Shown: in pieces, positions 44,481-54,110 of the stretch
How the letters are laid out: the number at the start of each line of letters is the position of its first letter
Numbering within the stretch: the first letter of the stretch is position 1
From: Nephrocerus scutellatus
Lineage: Eukaryota > Arthropoda > Insecta > Diptera > Pipunculidae
Assembly: GCA_947095585.1 (NCBI GenBank)
Contig: OX352764.1
Location: 72,187,536 to 72,251,535, forward strand
Direction: 5' to 3'
Length of the DNA stretch: 64,000 nucleotides
The notes under the pieces: model-generated
The model's input: the letters and a program-made list of their open reading frames with translations, nothing else
Databases searched by the model: none
Told to the model about the DNA's origin: nothing
Program-made: the position numbers and the translations under genes

Positions 44481-44619
44481 CGACAGACCGTTGAAGACAA
44501 GGCCTTGCTTCTCGCAACCATTTGTGTTGAGCATGTATATTTTTGCAACCAAATGGAGGGGACCTATAATTTAATGCCGGATCCGGCGAATTGAGAAGCA
44601 TTCCGTGACAAGTTATTAC
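44481..44619. other. Interruption in the minisatellite
   Basis: 140 bp of unrelated, more GC-rich sequence (GACAAGGCCTTGCTTCTCGC, GCCGGATCCGGCGAATTGAG) between satellite units. It contains GCCGGATCCGGC, a perfect palindrome. The origin is unknown. Confidence 0.4.
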
Positions 44620-44758
44620 AACAGTTATTTACTTTCATACTATATTTTAAGAATTACATTAATTACACACTTACCTTATGACAAATAGTCTATTAGTTAT
44701 TCGCTTCTATACTACATTTCAAGAATTACATAAAATACAATGATCATTACTTACACAC
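44620..44758. repeat. Minisatellite, second block
   Basis: About one and a half further units of the 88-bp repeat, ending abruptly at ACTTACACACTG where a foreign sequence begins. Confidence 0.8.
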
Positions 44759-46631
44759 TGTGGCGGTGCCTTGCGAAATTTTTTTTTTATTTAACGAAAT
44801 TAAAAATTTGTAATTTAAAAAGCACCCGGTATCCACTGCAAGGCAATTGTCGCGCAGTACCATGTTTTTGCTAGGACGTAAATATCGATGCACACATAGA
44901 GCAATTGTTAGAGAGGAATTTCAAGGCCAAAAATTCCAATCATTGGAATTTTTGTTTACAAACGGCATGTTTCCCACCAACTCGGCACGAACTTTAGTTT
45001 CGACGCATAAGTTTGATGCTGTCGCTAAAAGAAAAGTACATTAGCAGAGTGTAAAATTTAACCCCCCCCCCACCGACTGACTGACCAAAAACAAACTCCA
45101 TATGAGAACCACCGCGCAACACCACTCCACAAGTGGCTGGTGCAGCGAGCATGAAGAAGAAAAAAAAAAAAGAGAGTTTGGTTGGCTACTCGTCACTAAT
45201 GTGTAATGCATGGTGAGAGTGAGCGACGTAGAAATGGATATTCGAGAAAAAGATTCGTGTCGGTGTATCGACACAACGAGGCCACCCAACTAGTCAGTTG
45301 GTAAAATTTCTCGGTCGGTTTCGGACTTTCAGTCGTTAACTTCGTATGCACTTAAAAAGTGCTCGAGCAGTGGAAAAAAAAGGTTCCTGCAAGTGAATTT
45401 ATAAAGTTTAATTCTTTTGCTATAAAAATTAACAAAAGTTCAAGTAACTTTATTCAATAAAATACTTACCGGTCCGGAAGTTCGCTTACGATCCTGGCTA
45501 TCTAAGAACTTTCTAGAGAACCGTAGAAAGTTGAAAAAAAAAAATTCTCTACTCAGTTATACATGAACCTGGTGATCGAACATCTATACCTATTTGCCTG
45601 TTAAGTGCCACGCTTGCAAAAAAATGGCGGACCCCACGATATCGTACCTAAGGATCCGCAAGGTGATACGGATAATTTACAGAGCTAGGGAAACAATTAG
45701 CATGGCCGTTGACGAAGGCCCTCGGAATTAAAGATTTGATTATGGGTGTTTGCCTAATTTTATAATTTTTTTTTTATATTAATGAAATTAAATCGACTTC
45801 CTTTGATATTCCCCCACCCCTTATCGGTGAAAGAAGGACACCCCCCTTTTCCCCTTTTGATCTGATTTTTATAAATTTAACCTTAACTATTGCTTTCACA
45901 GCTCTATATCGCTTCGGCCTCGACAGCGCTGGCGATGACGTCGTTTAAGCTACGTACAAAAAAACAGGTACATTTTTTTTTTGACAATATATTTTGACAC
46001 CTAAAAAAAAAAAGGAAACCTTATGCTCCAATGAATTCCTTCACCGATCCCCATGTGGATTTTTTTTTCCTCATTACTTATTCTATATTCATTGAGATTA
46101 GTTAGAGTTATTTAATATATTACATTGCAAAAAAAAAAAAAGTTGTTTATATAGAAATAAAAATTTGTAAAGACAACTAAGAAAAAAAAAAGAGTCTTTA
46201 CTGAACTTAACGGTCTCTTTCTCTCCTCTCGGCTTGGTCTCTCCTCGGCATGTTTGGTTCCTTGGCTAGAGAACGGACAAGTCCATAAATGGTAATCGTA
46301 CAATTCTTTTGGTGATTTGATTCCCTTCCGATCCGCCTAATTTTGCTTTCCTCTCCCTCAAAAAGAGCACGCACAAAATTTTTTTTATGTACATGATAAA
46401 CAACAAAAATGGTTGGAATGGCCGACAAAGAACTAGGCGTGCACTCCGCCGTTGACCATCCCAAACCTCCGGCTAAGCGTTGGACCAGTCCAAATTTACC
46501 CATGTTCGGAAATTATCACTAACGTGGTAAACTTCGACTGTTTATCCTCAAACACCCAAAAAAAGGATATAAATACCAACGAATAAGTAACAGCGGCCGC
46601 AATTACACGAAATAAAGAGAATTCGTTACAA
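44759..46631. other. Unknown 1.9-kb insertion within the minisatellite
   Basis: Satellite units lie on both sides (to 44758 and from 46632), so this looks inserted. It contains a C run (45061-45071), a promoter-like CTTTCAGTCGTTAACTTCG at about 45327, and a short frame MADPTISYLRIRKVIRIIYR at 45624 to a stop at 45731 (35 codons). A 98-codon minus-strand frame lies at 46207-46503 without recognisable motifs, and there are several A runs. No transposase, RT or terminal repeats were recognised. Confidence 0.35.
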
Positions 46632-46735
46632 CGCTTACCTTGAATAAATATCCTAACATTTATTCACTTTCATACTATATTTTACATACAATGATCAGTT
46701 AATTACATACTTACCTTAAATAAATAAAGTCAATT
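46632..46735. repeat. Minisatellite, third block
   Basis: GCTTACCTTGAATAAATATCC, TTCACTTTCATACTATATTTTA and ACTTACCTTAAATAAATA match the 88-bp units with one internal shortening. Confidence 0.75.
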
Positions 46736-46983
46736 ATAACGTTCCCACGAAGGGAAAAGTCTTCTTTGTTGGAATTTAGTTGAGATCCTGCCGCCTCATC
46801 GTTGGTTCCTGTTTTTCTCCACTATGATCGGGTCGTATCGCGATGTGCACGCAAATAATCATTTGTGTATGGCGTGGGCAGCTGACGGGTCAAGGCACAC
46901 CCCAATCCGACGAGCTAGTTAGCGCATCCGCTGGGCTAGCGTCCCTAAGCAGCTGTTACATAAAAGTTAAACATAGTCCATTA
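46736..46983. other. Non-coding interval with a short dispersed repeat
   Basis: The segment 46865-46920 (GCAGCTGACGGGTCAAGG, ACCCCAATCCGACGAGCTA) recurs diverged at 51845-51900. No gene is recognised. Confidence 0.35.
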
Positions 46984-47480
46984 CAAAATGTCATCATCAT
47001 TACCGGAAGAAGATGGTGCTGGAACCGAGCAACAATCCCCGGGGGAAATGGTTGTACCTTGATATACCAGCGCTACCAGATCAACCATCAGACCAGCAAC
47101 AGGCAGAAGAACAGCTAGAAGAAATTCAACACCAGCCTGACCAGCAACCAACGCAAGCCCATCGGAAGATGAGGAAGACGACAACATGCGTCCTTATATG
47201 GAAGGGTTAATTGATCACGAATTGAGTGATTTTGGGTTTTTTCCGTAGTGAACGCGAAGCAGCTGACGTTTTCGGCCTGAATGTGGTTGCTGAAGGTGCA
47301 GGACCGAGTGGTGAAGCAGGGCCATCCAATTTAACTGAAAGCGATGAAGAGGCTATAGCTGGGATAACTGCACTAGGCTTTAATCAATCTATCGCCGCCT
47401 AAATGGATGTTTCTTATGGCCGCAACGAAATATTTGCTCGTAATTTTCTTTTAAATGCAGCAATCTCAAATGATGACATG
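46984..47480 (+). pseudogene. UBA-domain fragment resembling the C-terminal UBA of Rad23
   Basis: After a frame-broken acidic leader (SSEDEEDDN at about 47163), a single frame reads ESDEEAIAGITALGFNQSIA (47338-47396), then TAA, then YGRNEIFARNFLLNA (47417-47460) in the same register. The order EAIxxLxALGF, a helix, and NExxAxNFLL is that of the second UBA domain of Rad23-type shuttle proteins, which binds ubiquitin. The TAA falls where the family commonly has Gln, so one C to T change explains it. Only this domain is visible. The ubiquitin-like and XPC-binding parts are not seen. A captured or retroposed fragment is likely. Confidence 0.55.
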
Positions 47481-49049
47481 AATGCTGGCGATTTGGATGA
47501 GGTTGACGGCGTTCAAGACCTTTTTGTATTTGTACAAGGTTGCATTTACAACAAAAATAATAAAAAAAAAAAAAAGGAATTGGAATAAGTCGCGAGGTCC
47601 TCCCTTTTTCTCTCTGCCGTTTGTACCTCATAACCCTATTTTTGATTTGTTTATCCATGGTGCCCGCATGCACTGATCACGCAGTAGTCATGTAAAAAAA
47701 AGTAAGCATCTGATTGTAACCTACCGATACTACTTCATTCGATCTCTGCCAGTGGTTTTTTTCGTGTCCGAGCGTGTGTGGAATGATTTGATATTTATTG
47801 CATCGACCAACTTACAAGCCAATTGGGATGGGAAGTGTTTTTTTTTTGGCAACTGATCTGATTGCAACTAGATCAGCACCAGTGTGCCATCATAAACCAT
47901 GAAAGAATCGGTAAATGACAAATAATAGTGACTATAAAGATACGTAAGCAGATACCTAAGGAGACATAAACTTTAAAATAGAAAAAAGATTAGAAACAGA
48001 ACGCAGAAGAAGCAAATTGCAGAGTGCAGAAAGCAGTGAAACCGCACAGCAGCGACCTTTTTATCACAATTTGTTTTGTTTGTGTGCTCGTGTGGTGTGC
48101 CTATAGGATAAATCTAGTTGACCGACAATTAGATCTCTTTGGTAGTCGTCGTCGTCGTCATCTTCACATCCGTCATCTACTACAATGTCACCTTCGACGA
48201 AAGGAGTCGCAGATCAGGAGTCAGCAAGAGCAGATGGAACACTGGACTGTTAGATCCAGGATAGTTCTCATTGTTTAATTAAACCTTTTTTTAATATTCA
48301 CGATATTTTTAAGATTGAGATTTGCTAAATGTTCCGCGCGGTAAAACGAATAATTATTTTTCCGTAACCAATCCATTCATTTTTTTTAGAAAAACAAAAA
48401 CAAAAACGGAACGAAGTGATGTGCACACCACGTCGGATGCCTCAACAAAAATAAAAATAAAAAGTAACCGTGAGTAATGTTGTTGTTGAATTTAAAATTT
48501 AATGTATCGCATAAAATAGAAAAAAATTATTTTGTTATAAAATGTGCTTCTTTTAAGCCTTCCTTTTTTTTTGCATAAAAGAAAGAGCGCACTAGAGAAA
48601 TAAAATAAATCGTTGTTTAGAAAAACAGACTCGCACCCATTTTGTTGGTGTTCCAAAATTCGTTTCATTACTTTTGTCCAGGGGTCATTTACGAGATCCC
48701 TTTACATATTCATACTTACCTTACCGGATTTGATAAAGTATATTACATAACGAGCGAGGAAAGTGGAGTTTATCGTGCGAGTTAGAAGCTTGAAGCTTGC
48801 TGCAATTTAACCAGCACGATGAGCACTTTTCTGCGAGTAATGTACGCTATTTTTCACACGACCAAATCAGCTTTTCTGCTAAACCGGTTGTGCTCTGAGA
48901 ATGTGTGTTCGGCTGTGACTGCAGTAAATTACAAAAATTTACTAGAGTGCATAAAGGCTACTTTCGAAGCTAGTTTATAGTGGATGAAACAGTCATTTTC
49001 GTCAATGGGCGTGTGAAAAAGATCATTGTGATTTTTTGATCTCAAACCT
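47481..49049. other. Non-coding interval
   Basis: Holds an A run (47561-47575), a (GTC)n run at 48145-48158 and several T runs. No gene recognised. At 48841-48866 the sequence GTACGCTATTTTTCACAC-GACCAAAT is the inverse of a sequence at 52953-52980 (see findings). Confidence 0.4.
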
Positions 49050-49395
49050 TTCAGTGTCTTCTGCAAAATTGCAACAAATTCGGGATGCTTCATTGAATGA
49101 TTCAATCCTTTGCAAAGTCAAAAATTATATTCAGTCAAGTTGGCCTTCAAATAAAAAATCAATTGATGATGAGATGATTAACATATCAGAGACGATATTA
49201 TATTAAAAAATAATCGAACAGTAATACACTTCGCTTCGTCCAGATATTTTAAAGCTCATACATGAGGGTCATATGTATATTCAGCGCTGCAAAAGTCTTG
49301 CCAAAGATATTGTGTTTTGGCCTAATATAAAGAATGACATTACCAATCGGAACGTTTGTCACCCATTCGCGAGAGCTGAGGCACCGTGTAAAATA
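49050..49395 (+). pseudogene. Ty3/Gypsy integrase N-terminal scrap (Gypsy D)
   Basis: Reads LQQIRDASLNDSILCKVKNY, SSWPSNKKS and LRPDILKLIHEGHMYIQRCK with VFWPNIKNDI. These are the linker and H2C2 zinc region that precede a Gypsy integrase core. The final CxxC pair is degraded. The sequence then meets a tRNA-like insert at 49401. A possible integrase tail (GRRNIKSPKS) follows at 49510-49545. Confidence 0.65.
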
Positions 49396-49400
49396 CTTTA

Positions 49401-49471
49401 GGTGTTACTGGGATTCGAACCACGAACCTCCTGCTCAGTAGGCATGTGCATTTCCATTGAGCCACGGCACC
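49401..49471 (-). other. tRNA-like sequence (tRNA-derived repeat or pseudogene)
   Basis: On the minus strand it starts GGTGCCGTGGCTCAATGG and ends CAGTAACACC. It has an A-box-like TGGCTCAATGG and a perfect B box, GGTTCGAATCC. The acceptor stem pairs for four of seven positions and the T stem has two mismatches. An anticodon loop ACTGAGC would give UGA but lacks U33. This fits a decayed tRNA-derived element rather than a working tRNA. Confidence 0.6.
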
Positions 49472-49559
49472 CACTGAAGACGGAAGATTTAAACCTTAAT
49501 TGTGATGACGGAAGACGGAACATTAAGTCGCCGAAATCGCCAACATATTTTGAACAAAG

Positions 49560-50090
49560 ATCCGAATTCGAATACGCCCAGTGTTAAAAAGCCTGATCCA
49601 ACAGAAAATGACATTCAATCAAGTTCTTAAAATTACCTGGAATCAAATTATAATGAAATTTTTTCAAAAGAATATAAGACTCGTTTAGAAAGTGTAAGGA
49701 AGATTTTGGGCGCTCCCAAAATCACCCATACAGCACAATCAACCAACCAACTACCACAACACATCTCAGCGGGCCAGGTTCCATCCTAAAACAAATATTT
49801 TATTATACATAAATACATAAATACATTTTATGAAATCGATTTGAAATAAAATAAACTTGAAATTTAAATGCTTAAAATTAGAACACTCACTATTAGAAAC
49901 TCACGATTAACACAAATAATTGTATATAGAACACTTAGAAATTAACGCTCACGATTGAAAAGACCACTTAGAAAGAATATCGGAAATATTCACGAATAAA
50001 TTTATTATGTTCGAAATGCTCACGAATAAATTTATAATACTCACGATTATTTTTAGGATTAGATTTTTAGCACCCTGAGCAAGAGTAAGA
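49560..50090. other. AT-rich interval with short tandem repeat
   Basis: At about 49985-50050 the words CTCACGAATAAATTTATnAT recur with about 33-bp spacing. No gene recognised. Confidence 0.4.
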
Positions 50091-50402
50091 AAGAATTGTA
50101 ACGGACTTTGCTCCATAGCACTGCGCCGACAATTGCAAAGCAATACTCATGGCAACACACAGCGGTAAATTGGATATTTACGCTGCAAGCAGGCAAGTGC
50201 AGTATGCATGCGCATGTCAACGGCGGAGACAAGAGAACATGCGTTACACACACACGGGTATCGGCATGGCGCATGGCATCACATTGCATACAGTCAGAGG
50301 CAATGTGTATGCGCATGGCAACGGCAGGGACAAACGAACATACATGACGAACACACAAAAAATTATTTTAATGCATGCTGGACCAAAGTACCGTTAGTTA
50401 GG

Positions 50403-50410
50403 TATAAAAG
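50403..50410 (+). promoter_or_regulatory. TATA box in the putative LTR
   Basis: TATAAAAG, followed about 20 bases later by GACCGGTCAGCAAGG, where an initiator could lie. The dyad CTGACCGGTCAG at 50418-50429 is a perfect palindrome. Confidence 0.55.
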
Positions 50411-50505
50411 AAGGCTGCTGACCGGTCAGCAAGGAGGGTTTTGGTGAACCATCGAACGGTGCAGAGCGGGTAAGTGGCCTTGTTTTCTTAGTCTTATCCC
50501 AGTCT

Positions 50506-50945
50506 TATCTTACAGCTTCCCCCCACCCGCGGTAAGGGGTTGTAAGATATTATCTTTAGGTTATATATAATTTGTAGTTTCCCCCCACCCGTGGTAAGGG
50601 GTTACAAATTATTAGCACAGGAATTTAGCTCTTTCTACGGTTTGTAGCTTCCCCCCACCCGCGGTAAGGGGTTACAAACCATATATATTATATTCACTTG
50701 TAGCTTGGCATAGGTTATACCTCTCCGCAGTTGGTGGCTTAGTTTTATTTCAGATTTAGCTCTTTCTACGGTTTATATCTTCCCCCGCCCGCGGTAAGGG
50801 GGTTACAAACCATTAAATCTAGTTTCTCTCATAGCTTGACAGAGGTTGTACCTCTCCGCAGTTGGTGGCTCAGTTTTATTTCAGGTTTAGCTTTTTCTAC
50901 GGTTTGTAGCTTCCCCCCACCCACGGTAAGGGGTTACAAACCACC
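50506..50945 (+). repeat. Five-hairpin array with about 130-bp tandem units
   Basis: Five copies of CTTCCCCCCACCCGCGGTAA plus GGGGTT are each bracketed by inverted arms. The arms are TATCTTACA/TGTAAGATA (50506 and 50541), ATAATTTGTA/TACAAATTAT (50567 and 50603), GGTTTGTA/TACAAACC (50639 and 50663), GGTTTATA/TACAAACC (50770 and 50804) and GGTTTGTA/TACAAACC (50901 and 50935). CCCC and GGGG add an inner stem. The last three copies are spaced by about 130 bp and share CCTCTCCGCAGTTGGTGGCT between them. Confidence 0.85.
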
Positions 50946-51240
50946 AATATTATATCCACTTATAGCTTGGCAAAGGTTATACCTGTCCACAGTTGTTGGA
51001 CATCCCACGCAACGTACCATGCGAATGACGAGACCAACTCCCACGTCAGAGAATTCCGCATGAGTAACTAAATTATACTAACCCCTATAAACTATAAAGT
51101 TTATTATTGTAATTACCTCGATTCAATAAAAGATTTGTCTTTATAACCAAAATTTGTTGACCTAACTTAAAAATTTTCTGTAACGAAAAGCTGGATCCTC
51201 TGAGCTTACCTCAGCCGTAAGAAACTTCGTTACAGAAGAA

Positions 51241-51440
51241 AGGTAATACCACCTGATAAACTTACTTACTATCATACATAAAAATATGTAAGTGATACTC
51301 AATTTTAATTTTAAAATTAACACTATCATTTTATTTTGAATATACTGTTAAATAATTTTAAATAATTTAAACTTTTATCTATTTTGTTAAAAAACCTTTG
51401 TACCTAAATGTAATAGTAATAGTAAGTATTGTTATTGTTA
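51241..51440. other. AT-rich interval before a Copia-type LTR
   Basis: No motif recognised. It may be the decayed 3' end of the Copia element whose LTR starts at 51451. Confidence 0.35.
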
Positions 51441-51450
51441 AAAAGGGAGA

Positions 51451-51627
51451 TGTTGTATACTTACACTTATACTACGATGCTATATAAACCTGTATATAAC
51501 CTAGTTAATTATGTATACGTATGATTAGAACAGGCAGTATATTCTGGCATTATCAATTAGTCAGTCGTTAAATAAAGACCTTTATTATAAGTAAATTAAA
51601 CTTGTCTTTCTTTTATCATATAAATAC
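51451..51627 (+). mobile_element. Copia-type LTR
   Basis: A polypurine tract AAAAAGGGAGA (51440-51450) is followed by TGTTGTATACTTACACTTAT, a TATATAAACC box (about 51482) and an AATAAAGACC signal (about 51570). The right end is uncertain; ATAAATACA at 51627 would give a CA end. No second LTR is present, so this is a 3' end or solo LTR. Confidence 0.6.
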
Positions 51628-51959
51628 AATAGATACCTACCTTTTTGTGCATAATTATCACATCCATTATTACTTACATTATCTTATGGTTAATACATTC
51701 TTCATATAGTATATGCGAAATAAAAAGAAAGATTAAATTGAGTTTATACCGTTGAAGGAAGAAAAACTAGTCTTTAGATTGACTGTAGGTTATTTACAGG
51801 TTGACACGAATCCAGTGCACGCAATAAAATTATTTATGATGGTGAGAGCAAGTGACGGGCCAAGTACCTACCTACCCCAATCCGGCGAACTACTAGACCA
51901 GGTACTAGGTGTGCACACAGGACCGAGAAAACTTTGCTCAAATGGAATAACACAAAAAT
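51628..51959. other. Non-coding interval
   Basis: No gene recognised. The stretch 51845-51900 is a diverged copy of 46865-46920. Confidence 0.35.
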
Positions 51960-52875
51960 AACCATTACATAAACTTGCACCCAACGTGGAGCGTCAACCC
52001 AAGATTCTGAGATTAAGAGTCTTAGGCTCTAACGACCGGTGGGTCGGTCGGCTTTCGCCGGTCGTCGGCAATGATTTTAGTAGATGCAGAGTACGATATT
52101 ACTACACTTAAATGCCATGGAGGATGAATCAGTCACAAACAAAATGGAAATTGCAAGCAAAATTTTGCAGGCTATGAACCGAATTGAATCCATGAAAGAA
52201 ATACGCCAGAATCCACCAACTCCCTTATTAGAATCCAAGGAAAACATTATCCAACAAAATTTAATACTACGTAATCCCAATGCAACAGGTATGCAACCAA
52301 TTAGTTTTAATAATTATTCTATTAATAACATTACAATATATTTCATAGCTAAGTAAAAATAATGGTGTAATAAATAAAAATAAAATGTATTCCCACATTG
52401 CTCGAAGGGAAAAACACAAACATAACCAATACATAAATGTGCGCTCAACGTGGGGCCCCAACCCACGACCCTGAGATTAAGAGTCTCATGCTCTAACGTC
52501 GGTCGGTCAGTCGGCTTTCGCCGGTCGTCGGCAACGATTTTAGTAGATGCAAGTGGCGATATTACCACACTTAAACGCCATGGAGGATAAAAATCTACCA
52601 CCGTAACCGAAAGCAAGCAAAGCAAAATGAAGGTTGCAAGCAAAATTTTGCAGGCTATGACCGAATTTAATCCACGAAAGATATACGCCAGAATCCACAA
52701 ACTCCCTTATTAGAGTCCAAACATTGTCCAACAAAATTTAATAATACGTAATCTCAATACAACAGGTACACACCCAATTAGTTTTAATAATTGTTCTCAT
52801 AATAACATTACAACAAATTTCATAACTAAGTAAAAATAATGGAGCAATAAATAAAACTAAAATGTATTCCCACTT
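51960..52875 (-). repeat. Tandem pair of tRNA-Lys-derived repeat units (period about 465 bp)
   Basis: Two units, about 51960-52395 and 52425-52875, share their order of words. These are CCGGTCGTCGGCAA, TTTTAGTAGATGCA (52075 and 52540), GCAAGCAAAATTTTGCAGGC, ATACGCCAGAATCCAC and AAAATGTATTCCCAC. On the minus strand each contains a tRNA-Lys(CUU)-like core. The right unit reads TAGAGCATGAGACTCTTAAT then CTCAGGGTCGTGGGTT. The T loop and acceptor are altered. Reads across the plus strand in the left unit are open for 90 codons (52084-52356) but show no domain. Confidence 0.65.
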
Positions 52876-53077
52876 ATACATCTGTGTGTATATATATTAA
52901 TTTTTGGCAGCACGTCTACGACACGACATCATTGTTTTTCAGCATGAAAATGGTTTTGGTCGGGTGAAAAATAGCGCGTACATTATGGAAAATTTGTTTA
53001 TTTTATTTTATTATTTTTTACATGCTATCACAGTAGGTATAATGCATGAGTTCTGAAAAAAACTTTCTGTTGTTGTC
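52876..53077. other. Short non-coding interval
   Basis: Contains GGTTTTGGTCGGGTGAAAAA with TAGCGCGTAC (52951-52980), the inverse of 48841-48866, and T runs. No gene is seen. Confidence 0.4.
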
Positions 53078-54110
53078 TTACATTTCCGAGTCTTCCTTTT
53101 TTTCTTCTCCGCCCAGCCGCTCGGAAATTTTGGGCTTGGGATTTAAGGGCCTGTATAACTTCTCTGCTGGCTTTATGAATTCCACGATTGGATCCACGTT
53201 GGTTACTCTACATTTTTTCAAGACAATGTATTTCGCCAAATAGCCAGCAATAAAGTTTTCTCTTCGCCCAGAGGAATTCATATAGTCCTGACACCTCAAT
53301 ATGGTTGGTACACGCACCTGTTTCCCCGTCAACAAAATTGAGTGAGTGGTTGACTTTTGGATGCGTGTATCCTTCATCTGCCAGGTAATTATAAGCTTTC
53401 CTACAATCAGATTTGATTCTGGTTGATGACAGAATACATTCCTTAATAATTAGAGGAAGGGTCCCTGCTTCTCGTATTTCTACGGGCACCATAAAGCAGA
53501 ATCCTGAGCCTTGTTCAATGCCACCGAAGACCCACTGCCCTTCGATGGGTTGCCCACGATTATGTCTTTGATTCTTCAAAAAATTTATAATCGGTCATAC
53601 ACATCTGTGCAAAGTTTGAACGAAATCGGGATTTAGGAAGTGGATTAAAAATTGATCAAAAGATTTGTGCACAAAAAAAAACACTCGCGGACACGAAGTT
53701 AATATAAAGAATTTAATTTTAATAATTATAATAATTTGACTTAATCAATCAGTCACCACTTCACGGCAAAATTAAGAACAATCCGTTAGGGAATGTTGAG
53801 TTCTGATTATTTTTGAATGCATTCCGACGAGACATTAAACAGCCAAAGGTGTTCGTATTTGCATATTTAAAGTACCGACAGATTGGAATTGTCAAAAAAG
53901 TGTTTCTTTGGACGGAGTATTTCATAAAGCATCTTTTTGTTTTGGTTTCTTTTTTGGGATTGTGCAATAAGATTATTGCACAACCAGAAAAATTTTCTAT
54001 CACGCTTTTCTATTGCCATTGGACCGTGTCCTTTTGGGAAATTAAATAATAATGGAACTGTCCCCCATGGGCTTGAAGATAGTTTTTGAATTTTGTAGCC
54101 CTGTTATCAC
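53078..54110 (-). pseudogene. Merlin transposase, copy 1 (broken)
   Basis: Minus-strand relative of the intact gene at 62256-63321. The N-terminal exon is read from about 54110 to 53761 (NFPKGHGPM, then YSVQRNTFLTI and RNAFKNNQ). The C-terminal exon is read from 53579 to about 53078, with RGQPIEGQWVFGGIEQGSG, IKSDCRKAYNYLADEGYTH and VNHSLNFVD. The catalytic-domain signature GQWVFGGI is typical of IS1595/ISXO2-like DDE transposases. A frameshift breaks the end of the domain. A repeat X fragment occupies the intron position (53590-53725). Cys-to-Arg wear in the SDCW block also indicates decay. Confidence 0.82.
53590..53725 (-). repeat. Repeat X fragment in the Merlin copy 1 intron
   Basis: ACATCTGTGCAAAGTTTGAACG, CGGGATTTAGGAAGTGGATT and ACGAAGTTAATATAAAGAATT are reversed family words. 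The same insertion at the same place is present in Merlin copy 2. Confidence 0.65.

Larger units (their letters stand above)
50097..51235 (+). mobile_element. Probable long solo LTR (about 1.14 kb) with promoter and hairpin leader
   Basis: Begins TGTAACGGA and ends TTCGTTACA, so the ends are TG...CA and inverted copies of TGTAACG. It holds a TATA box (TATAAAAG, 50403-50410), an AATAAA signal (51125-51130) and, between them, a tandem array of hairpins. This order matches U3, R and U5. Flanks are GAAT and GAAG, which is an imperfect target duplication. No internal region follows. A Gypsy-type LTR is most likely, given the scraps of Gypsy D at 49.0 kb. Confidence 0.6.

Noticed and set aside
43985..44760. 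Regularly spaced repeats considered as a CRISPR array
   Set aside because: The units are tandem with no unique spacers, diverged, and lie in a eukaryotic transposon-rich region. It is a minisatellite.
50108..50447. Overlapping open frames around 50.1-50.4 kb as genes
   Set aside because: They overlap in several frames of a GC-richer LTR promoter region and show no domain.
52084..52356. 90-codon frame (MQSTILLHLNAMEDESV) as a host gene
   Set aside because: The parallel unit at 52.55-52.8 kb carries the same sequence with shifts and stops, which fits repeat sequence rather than a conserved gene.
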